From: Paulinella micropora | Lineage: Eukaryota > Cercozoa > Imbricatea > Euglyphida > Paulinellidae | Length of the DNA stretch: 64,000 nt | Direction: 5' to 3' | NCBI GenBank assembly: GCA_019918135.1 | Contig: WBZZ01006424.1 | Coordinates: 21,001-85,000 of the forward strand | Shown: in pieces, positions 18,662 through 27,505 of the stretch | How positions within the stretch are numbered: position 1 is the stretch's first letter | Layout: the number at the start of each line of letters is the position of its first letter | Made by a program: the position numbers and the translations under genes | The notes under the pieces: model-generated | Database searches by the model: none | The model's input: the letters and a program-made list of their open reading frames with translations, nothing else | What the model was told of the DNA's origin: nothing

Positions 18662-19984
18662 TCTATATAAATTAAATTAACTTTTGTTAAGTGTTGTTTA
18701 GTGTCGGTTAGTTAAGCAAGGAGTTAAGCGGTGGTTAGTGTTGGTTTGTTAAGTGCTGTCTAATGTGCTTAGTTAAGCGGGGGTTAGTGTATGAATTGAT
18801 AATGATAAGCATTTCTTCGGCGGTCAATTTCGGCTTCGGCATATTGTTATATGATAAATGAAACTGATTTTAAAAGAATGAAGTAAGTAAGCGGGGGTTA
18901 GTGTGTGAAAAATTAAGCGTGGCTATTATCGGTTATCTGTGGAAGGCGGGGGGTTAAATATTCTAGCCCCCGTTGTTCCCCCTTATTTACACTAAGCCCC
19001 TTTCCCCCGTCCCCCTTTTTATTTCCCCTTATTCACACTAAGCCCTTTCCCCCCTTTTTCCTTCTTGTATTACAAAGGGCTATCTTTTCCTACTTTTTAT
19101 AAGAAAAAAGTCTTCATAGCCCCAAATGAATACAAAGCATATTTGACCCTTAATTCATTCATTTTCCACACTAAAAAAAGATGGCCCCTAAAAATCAGGA
19201 GTAAAAACAATATTAAAAAGAATTTTTATATTTTGATTGCTCCACATAAAAAGACAACATTTCAACACATTAAAAAAAAAGATAACCCCATTAAAAAAAG
19301 ATAGCCCATAAAAAGATAGCCCCTTATTCACACTAAGCACTATTTCCCCTTTTCCCTTCTTATATTACAAAGGGGCATCTTTTCTTATTCTTTATAGAGA
19401 AATAGACTATATACCCCTAAATAAATACTAAGCATGTTTAACCCTTAATTCGTTCATTTTCCACACTAAAAAAAGATACCCCCGAAAAATCATTAAAAAA
19501 AGAGAGCCCATAAAAAGATAGCCCATAGTAAGCAAGAAGTTAAGCGGGGGTTATTATTGAGTGTAGCAAAACGGATTTTATTATCTAAATCCCACATAGT
19601 AAGCCCTTTTTATAACTTTTTGTTTCCTTCATTCAAAAAAAAATTGGTCGCTCGCCCCCTATATCAAATCAATAGGAAGCCCTAATTCTAACTTTCAAAA
19701 AAAAATCGGGGGCGACCGACGAATTCCTCTTTAATATTCCCTATCAAAAAAATTGGTCGCTCGCCCCCTATATCAAATCAATATAAAGCAGTATTTCCCC
19801 CTAATTCTAACTTTCAAAAAAAAATCATAATCTTTTCGCTTAGTTATTTTCGCCCGCATTCCTTAAGAAAATTTATCTTTTGTTCAGTTGTTATAGTGAT
19901 TTCGCTTTGCTCTTCGCTTCGCTCTTCCTCTGTCTCGTCTGTCGTCCATCCTATAAGCGGGAAATAATCGTTTTTAATCAGTGA
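18662..19984. repeat. 1.3-kb repeat-rich intergenic region, possible origin or enhancer
   Basis: No credible gene. It holds GTTAGTGT/TTAAGCGGGGGTTAGTGT motifs (18,690-18,905). Two diverged copies of a block of about 175 bp (about 19,025-19,198 and 19,320-19,492) each start CCCCTTATTCACACTAAG and contain ATTTTCCACACTAAAAAAAG. Two copies of a unit of about 75-110 bp at 19,636-19,708 and 19,746-19,826 carry TTGGTCGCTCGCCCCCTATA. An inverted GGGGGCGACCGAC lies between the last two. It lies beside the primase-helicase, whose C-terminal helicase is of origin-binding type. The right copy matches. Confidence 0.6.
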
Positions 19985-22900
19985 CTAATCCTTATCAACT
20001 CCGCTATATAACTTATAATGTGTCGCTTTCTTATTCGTCGCTTTAATAGTCATATTGAACATATTTCTCAGTGGTCCGTTTATGATATCCAGATATCCGC
20101 GGAAGAAATTTTTATTATCTGGTTTTAAGTTTGCTAAGTTTTCTATTTTTCTTCTGTCTTTCTTGAATGTAATTATAACCCGCTCTGGGTCTTTAAATAA
20201 TCTGTTTTGAATTCGTTTAAGCCCGTTTAACATTTCCTGTCGTGTTCTGGGTTCGTTGTCGTGAAATGATTTAAATTTCATCTCTTTCAATATGTCGCAT
20301 ATTAATAGGCTTATCGGCTCGTGTTTATATTCGTTTTTAGTCATATCAAATATTAATTTATCTTTTGTTCGGCAGTCCTTGGTTGCTTCATTTAGTTGGC
20401 CTTCCGTTAATTTATATTCATTTTTCTTAATCCTCTCTAAGCCTTTATCAAAGCCCGCCCACCTGCTCGCATATGTGCTTAATTCGGGCACATATACAAT
20501 ATTATAAAAGGGACATGTATTTTTAAAGCCGTTCTTAATTTGTTGTTCTGTGTATGTTTCATACCATTCCGCATTTTTAGGCGGTTCTGTTAATCTGTAT
20601 AATTTTAATATGTTGTGTTTTTGAAGTTTAACCACATCTTCGCGGGTTGTATTGTCGGGGTGTCTTTCCATCTTTTTCCGTAGTTTTTCCGCCTCATCCT
20701 TCCGTTATTAATACGGCTTCAAATAGTTCTTTAGCATAATTTTTATCAACTTCAATTGAAACCGCTTTAAACTCTGCTTTAATGTTCTCTGTGTTTTCGT
20801 TGTCGGTCGGTAGTGATTCCGCGTTTCATCCATGACAGATAGCCCATTTAATAAAGTTTTCTGTGTATCGGTTTTTATCTTTGTTTGCTTCCGCCTCTAG
20901 TTCTGCTATTAGTCGCGGGTAAGGGTGATTTTTATAAGTCGGTAAGCCTGATATATAGTCTAGTTCCTCATCGAAGACTTTATCGGCCATTCCTTTAAGG
21001 ATATTCTCGGGGGTCGTGCTCATACTCTTTAATATTCGTCTGAGTTGGTCGGCCTGTTTCCTCCGTGCATTGTAATATTAATTACTATATTATTATGTCG
21101 CGGTTTGTTGGATATCTTACCCGCCTCAACATGTGGAAGGCGTCTTCGCTTGAATTGCTCCCATTTGAAAATATCGCGTAAATATCGTCAAAATACTCTT
21201 CTATTAATTCATAATTCTGCCACTCGTTCCGTATATCGTCCACGGCCTGCTTAACTGCGGGCTCGGTTAATGTTTTCGTTGTTATTAGAAGGCCTTTAAT
21301 GTAGGGTTTGCTTTTCATTAAGGTTTCGTAAAATTTCTTAATGTCCTTAATATTCTTATTGCTCGCTAAATAAACCCGTCGCCCCGCTTTTAAGTCCTCG
21401 CTCGCTTTTTGTAAAATTTGCGCATCGTTTAAGGCTAACTTAATATTAAACGGGGTGTGAAACTTAGAAGCATCATTTATAATAATAATTGTTTTAATAT
21501 CGCCCGTCATTCGTCGCCATTTTTCTATATGTGTAGCCCTTAGGTTTCCACTTAAACATATGACTTTCTCGGACTGCTTCATAAATAGCCTTAATCTAGC
21601 ATAATTCATATTTGCGCATTTATTGTTTTTGAATGTGGTCGCGTTGAGGTGCTTGATACTTTCAAAGTTGGTCGCCTTCGTCCAATAAGGCCAGAGTTCA
21701 ACGGCCTGCCCTCGTTGTGCCATTCCACGTAATGAAGGCTATCTAATTGACATATAACCCATGCCTCGGTTATTTTTTCTGTCTCGCGGTTTAAGTAATT
21801 GATAAAGTTTAATTCCGCCAATTCCTTAACCATTTGTGTAGACAATACCCGCCGAGGCGTAATAATTAAAATTCGGCCGTCTGGGTTGTTCTTAATGTGT
21901 TCTTTAATCGCTTCAATTAAGGCTACACTTTTGCCCGTTCCTAAGTTTGAGCGGATACCTAAAAGGAGCCGTTCCCTCTTGTGTCCGTTCATATATTGCA
22001 GTGCCTCGTCGCTATCGTTTAGCCATTTTTCATATGTTGAAATGGTAGCAGTTGCCATTTTTTCAAATGGTTTTTTTAATTTGGGCTAAGTGTCGCTTAG
22101 GGTTTTTAAGTAGTTTTCCCAATAGTTCGGCCTGCCTGTCGTATTTCGTTTGCTTAAATAACGGCCTTAATTTATCAACTGCGGGCGGTCTCGCACATCT
22201 CAGAAAAATTGTCCCGTCTGGATTAATAAGTACGTAATAAGAATTGTCCTTATTGTGTGTTCGGTTATGAAATCCACACCACGCGGGGGCCGTTCTTTTA
22301 AAATAAATGAATGTTTTGCCGTCTTCCATTGTCTTTACACTCATGACATCCCCGCAGACTTTTGCCACCTCTGGGGCGTATATTGTTGAAGGGCTTCAAC
22401 AGCCTTTTTAATGGTTCATCTTCCGCCGTTTGGTTGGTTTGCTTAGGTCGTTGAATAATCTCATAATCGCCAATATGAGACACGAGACATTCGTGAAATT
22501 GTCGCGGGTCAGTTCCTTGTCAATTCGCTTGAATGGTCGGTTTTCCCCGTCTTTGCTACACAAAGGAAGGCGGAATAATTGACGGCTATTATATGCTTTA
22601 TAAACAGACATATCAGCACCGCCTACGAGTTCGGCTTTGTTTTTAACTTCCAGTCCATCCGCATATATTCGGCCGTTGATTTCAACAAAATGAAACGATA
22701 AACGCCACATTCGCCCATGTTTTCCGCTTGCTTCTAAAATTGCTATGTCTTCGGCCTTACATCCCGCAACGGCTTGAAACTCCTCTTTAAGGTCGCGTAA
22801 GATATCGGCGCGGGCCGTCATCATTTCTTTTTTGTTTTAAAGTCTCTTTCAAAATCAGTGTAGAATTTTAAGCCACCGCCTAAGCCTTCGTAAGCGGTCG

Positions 22901-23096
22901 GGTTTTTAATCGCTTCTAAGTAATCGTATAACTCGCGGGCCGTGTGTTCTTTAAAGTCCTCAGTGGTTGTTTCTAATCCCGTTTAAAACTTTATGTGGGT
23001 TCGTGTCAATTTTTTTATTTTGTTAAGTTTTTTATCGTCCCCAATATATACAGGGGGCCCGTCCCGCCCCGTCCCATCAGTCGCACCATCAACCAT
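19985..23096 (-). pseudogene. PrimPol (AEP) fused to herpesvirus origin-binding-type SF2 helicase, left copy
   Basis: Reads leftward from the ATG at 23,096. AEP primase core: GRMWRLSFHFVEINGRIYAD and ADMSVYKAYNSRQLFRLPL (about 22,560-22,720), followed by the zinc-ribbon segment CGFHNRTHNKDNSYY (about 22,235-22,280). Helicase: Walker A SNLGTGKSVALIEAI, LIITPRRVLS, then a frame-disturbed Walker B, a LSGNL motif, and RRVRYPTNRD at about 21,090-21,120 (motif VI). The C-terminal region runs to 19,985. Breaks: a private TAA at about 22,985 (Tyr in the right copy), shared shifts around 22,380, 22,060 and 21,660-21,730, others near 20,670-21,020, and a private 42-bp deletion at about 21,206. Such fusions occur in NCLDVs and some PLVs. 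Confidence 0.75.
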
Positions 23097-23266
23097 ATTT
23101 TTTTATATTCTTACAAAAATAAAAATTTGAAAAATAAATAATTATTATAAAGTATGTATCTTTAATTACTTAAATTGAAATACGGCTAATATTATTATTA
23201 AAGAAGATTAATTAATTAATTTATTCTAAATAAATATATCCGACATAATATAAGACAAAGGGGGCA

Positions 23267-23728
23267 ATGACAACAGCAAACATAGAACCCAATAATATCA
23301 CCGCGTCCGAGTGTCGCGGAGACAATATAATAAATAAGCGACCCGTCGGCCGTCCCGTTGGTAGTCTCAAAGAAGACAGTGCAACACCGCCAGCACCGAA
23401 AAAAGAAATCATAAACGGACAGACTTATTATTTTTCCTTCGTCAAACACAAGACAAAGGAAGGCCAAACCCGATATTATAAAATTAAGAAAGCATACACT
23501 CCTGCGACAGAGAGAAAGCGACGGGCGGTTTATGGTAATCCAAACTATACACAGAAAAAGAAGCAAAAGACACACACCATTAAAAAAGCATTAAATGACA
23601 ATATGAATAAACTGACACTAGAAGATTTAGATATATTAGCCCGTATTTTTACGGAGTGCGATTTAACCCTCGTCAAAAATAATAGAATAAGGCTACATAA
23701 AGAAGACCTAACGACACCCGCACATTAA
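23267..23728 (+). CDS. AT-hook protein
   Basis: 153 aa. KRPVGRPVGSLKED (residues 24-37) has the GRP core of an AT-hook that binds the minor groove of AT-rich DNA. A Lys/Arg-rich stretch (TERKRRAVYGNPNYTQKKKQ) follows, then a helical end. Divergent from the primase-helicase with a 170-bp shared upstream region, so probably co-regulated. The last 16 codons lie in the inverted repeat starting at 23,680. In the right copy the gene runs out of viral sequence at exactly that point. Confidence 0.6.
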   Translation: MTTANIEPNNITASECRGDNIINKRPVGRPVGSLKEDSATPPAPKKEIINGQTYYFSFVKHKTKEGQTRYYKIKKAYTPATERKRRAVYGNPNYTQKKKQKTHTIKKALNDNMNKLTLEDLDILARIFTECDLTLVKNNRIRLHKEDLTTPAH

Positions 23729-23800
23729 GACGGGAAACACAAAGAGATTTTTTATATGAAATGGTTCCCCTTGTATCGGCGGGGACTATTTCTTTTTTAT
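23680..23800 (+). repeat. Inverted repeat, left unit
   Basis: Begins TAATAGAATAAGGCTACATA and ends in CTATTTCTTTTTTAT. Pairs with 27,384-27,505. Confidence 0.9.
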
Positions 23801-23805
23801 GTAGG

Positions 23806-24840
23806 ATGGACAAACACGGCAACGACGCGAGAGGGCGGGCATATGTAAGAGAAATGATTAAAAAACATTTACCAGAATATGAAATCATAGGCGACGAAAA
23901 AGAAGGCGACGGGGACAAAGAAACAGGAAGCAAAAAAGCAAGCAACCACGGGAACAAAGAAAAAGGGCGGACATATGTGCGGGAATTGATAGAAAAACAT
24001 ATTGACAAATATGATTTATCAGGAGACGATATCGGGGGGCGGTGCTTTGGTTGTTTAATCGGCACACACGACAAAGAAGCCAATAATGACGGGTATTTAA
24101 TCAGAACCATAAAAACCCATAAGCCAGAGCCCAAGGACAACCACAAGGAAACCAAAAAGAAATTAGACGAAATTATAATGATGTTTTGTAAGTTTATTTA
24201 TCGGGTAAAAGATAAATATGAATGTGATGTTGTTGAAAAAGCCATTAATAAATATGATAGAAATAAAGGGGAAAATGAAGCCTTGTATTCAATCCGAGGC
24301 GAGGAAGGCGAAGAAATGGAACTTATAAGAACTGATTATTATATTCAACTTACGGCGGGATATGAAGCAAATAAACAACAAATAAAAGATTTAAGGACGG
24401 CTAAAGCACTTTTAGTTTTAGAGCAAAAGGAAAACAGGCGAAGCGCGGGAGAACTAAAACAGGCACAGCAAACCATAAGCCAATTACGAGAAAATAACAG
24501 GGAATTAAAAAGCAAATATAAAGCACTATTAAACCAAAAAATAAAGACAAACAAAAGAAAGACAGCCACGACCAGCGAACCACAGCGACAAAGAAGAACA
24601 AGACGAAGAAGAACAAGACGAAGAAGAACAAGACGAAGAAGAACAAGACGAAGAAAGCCAGCAAGAAGGCAAAGAAGACGAAGGCAAGGAAGGCGAACCA
24701 GACCCGCCAAACGTAGACGAAGGCCAGCAAGGCGAACCAGACCACCAAGCAAACCAGAGGGGAAAACACGAGAAAAAAAGGAGAAGTTAAACGAGCCGTA
24801 CTTGCTATATATGGACGAAATGGAGCCAGGGCTTATTTAA
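23806..24840 (+). CDS. Arg-rich protein with coiled coil and RAYVRE/RTYVRE repeats
   Basis: The in-frame ATG at 23,761 lies inside the inverted repeat; ATG 23,806 (MDKHGND) directly after it is the likelier start. Two related segments occur: RAYVREMIKKHLPEYEIIGD and RTYVRELIEKHIDKYDLSGD. A coiled coil lies at about 24,360-24,530, then four tandem 15-bp repeats giving RRRTR units and a Lys/Arg tail. In the +1 frame the repeat region reads EEQDEEEQDE, so the acidic frame may be the original one. Probably nucleic-acid binding. Confidence 0.5.
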   Translation: MDKHGNDARGRAYVREMIKKHLPEYEIIGDEKEGDGDKETGSKKASNHGNKEKGRTYVRELIEKHIDKYDLSGDDIGGRCFGCLIGTHDKEANNDGYLIRTIKTHKPEPKDNHKETKKKLDEIIMMFCKFIYRVKDKYECDVVEKAINKYDRNKGENEALYSIRGEEGEEMELIRTDYYIQLTAGYEANKQQIKDLRTAKALLVLEQKENRRSAGELKQAQQTISQLRENNRELKSKYKALLNQKIKTNKRKTATTSEPQRQRRTRRRRTRRRRTRRRRTRRRKPARRQRRRRQGRRTRPAKRRRRPARRTRPPSKPEGKTREKKEKLNEPYLLYMDEMEPGLI

Positions 24841-25456
24841 CTATTAAACAAAAATTCTTGATTTCCTTTATGTGTGCTTTAATTTCCTTATGGTTATTCA
24901 TAGCCCACGGAACCCCCTTTTTATGTGCTTTTGATGCTTCTTCTAAATAATCACATAGCAAATCCAAGGCAGGCGAAGCCAGGGGCGGGGCGGGGTCGTC
25001 TTCTTCATACAATTCTTTAACCGCTTCATATAAATAATATATTTCTTTAATTAAGAGCCTATCAGAGGTCATTAAAACAGAATGACTTTTATTTTTTTTA
25101 GCGGGGGTGTCAATAAAGGTAAAATTTTTTTTGTTTAAAATAAACGATTTTTTCATTAATTGACTGCTTCCAAAATAATTATTTGTTTTTTCTTTTTCTT
25201 CCGTCTTTGGTTTCTCTTTTTCTTCCGTCTTTGGTTTCTCTTTTTCTTCCGTCTTTGGTTTCTCTTTTTCTTCCGCCTTCTTTGTTTTCCTTTTTTGATA
25301 TGCTTTTTTATTATAATCTTTCCGTTTCCTTTTGTTAATGTCCTTTATGTAAATATAACATTTCAGACAAGATTTTATCGGCAACCCGCTAACACCTATA
25401 ACAGGGCACTTAATATCCTTTTTACACCGCGAACAGAGGGGCAAAACGGCAGACAT
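24833..25456 (-). CDS. Zinc-binding protein with EKPKTEEK repeats
   Basis: 207 aa. N-terminal CSRCKKDIKCPV...CLKCYIYIKD gives two Cys-x2-Cys pairs, then a basic region (KRKRKDYNKKAYQKRK) and three tandem KEKPKTEE units from a 24-bp repeat. Such C-x2-C...C-x2-C plus basic heads occur in short DNA-binding proteins. The 3' end overlaps the preceding gene's stop by 8 bp, convergently. Confidence 0.55.
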   Translation of the reverse strand: MSAVLPLCSRCKKDIKCPVIGVSGLPIKSCLKCYIYIKDINKRKRKDYNKKAYQKRKTKKAEEKEKPKTEEKEKPKTEEKEKPKTEEKEKTNNYFGSSQLMKKSFILNKKNFTFIDTPAKKNKSHSVLMTSDRLLIKEIYYLYEAVKELYEEDDPAPPLASPALDLLCDYLEEASKAHKKGVPWAMNNHKEIKAHIKEIKNFCLIVK

Positions 25457-25497
25457 TATATTAATAAGTTTATTAGAAGTTTATTAAAGTTTATTCC

Positions 25498-25989
25498 ATG
25501 TTATATACAAATATGTTGGATATCATTGAACACCTAGTTTTAAAGAGTTATCTAAAATGCGGGATGGACAAAGACAGAAGCAAATTTAAAAAAGGCTATA
25601 ATGTATGTAAAGAATGCGCGAAATCTAAAAAAAGCCAGTTAAGCAATATATGCGAAAAAATATATTACTTAAACGACATGACAGAAATGACGGAAAACGA
25701 AATTGAAATATTATTCAGTCGTTATAGAAGTTGTTTAAGAGAGGCTCAAAGACAAGAGACAGACAGATTACTAACAAAAGCCTTCAATAACAATTTTTTT
25801 TATTTGGTTGAAGAACTCTGCGAGGCTTTGAAAATTGAACCTACATTACCCCGCCGTATAGTGCGAGGGGACACCATAACATTTATGGCGGAAAATACAA
25901 ACCACGGAACCATTACATTTACACCGCTTAATTTAAGGCAAGTAAAAAGCCCAGAGCCCCCATTAACCGACACAGAAAACGATAATTAA
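25498..25989 (+). CDS. Hypothetical Cys-containing protein
   Basis: 163 aa. YLKCGMDKDRSKFKKGYNVC...CAKSKKSQ resembles the zinc/basic head of the neighbouring minus-strand protein in abbreviated form. Two helical segments follow, and a C-terminal part FMAENTNHGTITFTPLNL. Divergent from the 24,833-25,456 gene across 41 bp. Function unknown. Confidence 0.5.
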   Translation: MLYTNMLDIIEHLVLKSYLKCGMDKDRSKFKKGYNVCKECAKSKKSQLSNICEKIYYLNDMTEMTENEIEILFSRYRSCLREAQRQETDRLLTKAFNNNFFYLVEELCEALKIEPTLPRRIVRGDTITFMAENTNHGTITFTPLNLRQVKSPEPPLTDTENDN

Positions 25990-26045
25990 AATTATTTATA
26001 TATAATATTAGATACCATATATAAGACCAGACTATATAGAGGGGT

Positions 26046-26222
26046 ATGTCGTCTATACCACAGCCAACTATAGCAGATAAATTCAATAAAGTTATTGAGA
26101 CCATAGACACAGAAGACGACGACCGACCTTTAATATATTTGGACACATTACAACTATATATTGAAGCGAGGATTAATAATATAATAATTGATAGCCCAGA
26201 ATACGAAACAATAACGAATTAA
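26046..26222 (+). CDS. 58-aa acidic protein
   Basis: MSSIPQPTIADKFNKVIETI start, acidic centre (DTEDDDRP) and a helical end. It sits 5 bp before the next ATG and 56 bp after the previous stop, a tight array that supports it being real. No family recognised. Confidence 0.4.
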   Translation: MSSIPQPTIADKFNKVIETIDTEDDDRPLIYLDTLQLYIEARINNIIIDSPEYETITN

Positions 26223-26227
26223 AAAAA

Positions 26228-26787
26228 ATGTCTATATTGACAGAAGCCAAAGCGGGATTAAATGAGGATGTTTTCAATATAGTTTTAGTCTATGCGGGCT
26301 ATGGTAAAAAATGCTTTCAATGTGGTAAAAATGCTATATGTCGGCGGGGTTATGCTTACCAGATAACAACAGCCGACGGCCACTATGGAAGCGAAACTGA
26401 CATAAAAATTATATTCAAAATGTTTCATAACATAAGAGAAAGCGGGAACCCGTGGAAGATATGGAACGATAAAAACATATTTTTAAAGAATTTAATATAA
26501 CGATAAATAAAATATTGTTAATATCACGACACGACGAAAACGCCCTTTATGGAGTTATAGAAAAAATACCCGATAATTTAGAGCCCCTTATAGAAAAATT
26601 ACAATTCGAAAAATATCTTAAATACAAATCTGAGGACTTTTGGATTTATAAGCAGTTAATGCGGGACGACGACACAGAACCCGTAAAACTATTAAGAACG
26701 GCTAAAGTTAAAGGAGGTGGTTTTCATACTGAGATAAGACGGGAAATTAAACTTAAATGCTTCTTTCGCGGATGCGGGATGATTTGA
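26228..26787 (+). pseudogene. Hypothetical zinc-knuckle-like protein, one frameshift
   Basis: The first frame (to 26,500) has CFQCGKNAICRRGYAYQI. The second, open from about 26,470, has no ATG of its own and continues with ISRHDENALYGVIEKI to 26,787, so a 1-nt shift near 26,480 best explains two halves of one protein of about 185 aa. Function unknown. Confidence 0.45.
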
Positions 26788-26799
26788 TTTTCAAATTAT

Positions 26800-27350
26800 T
26801 CATTTGTATACGACAAGAGGCCTATTTAAAAAGGCTTCAATAATAGAAACATGTTTATTTATTTTGTTTATGTATTCCTTTGAGTTATGTAAATTAAATT
26901 CTATCATAGCCCCCTTTAAATTTTTGTAAATGTCCATTATTTCTTTTTTTCGTGAATGTTTAAAGATTTCTTTAATTTTCCTTTTTGTTTGGTTAAGCCA
27001 CACAGACAAGACTTAAAACAATAAAAGATATTTTCGGGGTTTATATTTTTCATTTCGTTTAATACAAAAAAGGGCTTGTCTTTAAAGTTTTTATATATGT
27101 AAGTGTCTATAAGCCCGCGGAGTATGTCAACATTTTATATATTTCTTTGTTGTTTCTGTAATATTTGGAACGGAACCCATAATTATAGCCTAAAATTGCC
27201 CTATATGTTGAATTTTGTAAAACATGTCATTCGTATGAATTGATAACAAATATAAGCGGGTTTCTTTGTGGTATTCTTTGATAATGTCTTGTATTACTGA
27301 GGGTTATTTAATATAAATGTCCATTTCGTCGCCTTCTTTGCCGTTTCCAT
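26800..27350 (-). pseudogene. Degenerate minus-strand gene
   Basis: An open 69-codon 3' part (27,009-26,800) is helical and Lys-rich. Upstream, coding-like pieces appear in shifting frames (YIYKNFKDKPFFVLNEMK, then SCLCGLTK with a Cys pair, and VIQDIIKEYHKETRLYLLSI nearest the repeat). Several stops intervene. Probably a decayed gene of about 180 aa. Confidence 0.35.
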
Positions 27351-27383
27351 TGTTTTCAAAGTTGTTGAAAACAACAATTCCAT

Positions 27384-27505
27384 ATAAAAAAGAAATAGTC
27401 CCCGCCGATACAAGGGGAACCATTTCATATAAAAAAATCTCTTTGTGTTTCCCGTCTTAATGTGCGGGTGTCGTTAGGTCTTCTTTATGTAGCCTTATTA
27501 TATTA
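27384..27505 (-). repeat. Inverted repeat, right unit
   Basis: Reverse complement of 23,680-23,800 with one substitution and an extra T. Its outer end joins the gag gene at 27,505/27,506. Confidence 0.9.

Larger units (their letters stand above)
1..23681. mobile_element. Endogenous Polinton-like virus, left copy (left end outside window)
   Basis: AT-rich block of closely packed genes carrying a PLV/virophage gene set: packaging ATPase, adenain-like protease, penton-like and major capsid proteins, lipase, protein-primed DNA polymerase, a tyrosine recombinase of telomere-resolvase type and a PrimPol-helicase. Structural genes (1-9,587) read rightward; polymerase and primase-helicase read leftward. 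The window opens inside the fibre gene, so the true left end is not seen. Homology with the right copy covers 6,760-23,681. The 3.8-kb block at 23,680-27,505 may be its terminal part or a separate insertion. Many genes are frameshifted, so this is an old endogenous copy. Confidence 0.85.
6760..23681 (+). repeat. Left arm of a 17-kb inverted duplication
   Basis: Nearly identical to the reverse complement of 31,884-56,535 once the transposon at 32,758-40,552 is removed. Differences seen by eye: single substitutions, homopolymer changes, two 6-bp insertions (one per copy), a 42-bp deletion in the left helicase, a 4-bp deletion in the left lipase and a 109-bp deletion in the right palindrome. The arms are separated by 8.2 kb. 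Confidence 0.95.
23680..27505. mobile_element. 3.8-kb block with terminal inverted repeats, satellite-like
   Basis: Bounded by 121-bp and 122-bp inverted repeats (23,680-23,800 and 27,384-27,505) that differ by one substitution and one T. Contains small AT-rich genes with zinc-binding and basic proteins and no recognisable transposase, polymerase or capsid gene. One edge coincides with the point where homology to the right viral copy ends; the other abuts a host gag gene. It could be a satellite element (transpoviron-like in organisation), a non-autonomous transposon or the true right end of the virus. Confidence 0.6.

Noticed and set aside
19025-19826. CRISPR-like array
   Set aside because: Only two copies of each repeat, 75-175 bp long and diverged; no regular spacers.
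1-27505. Alternative genetic code (TAG or TAA as sense codons)
   Set aside because: TAG replaces Gln in the fibre repeat but sits at an aromatic position in the protease; TAA and TGA also occur, and many genes have frameshifts. Decay explains this better.
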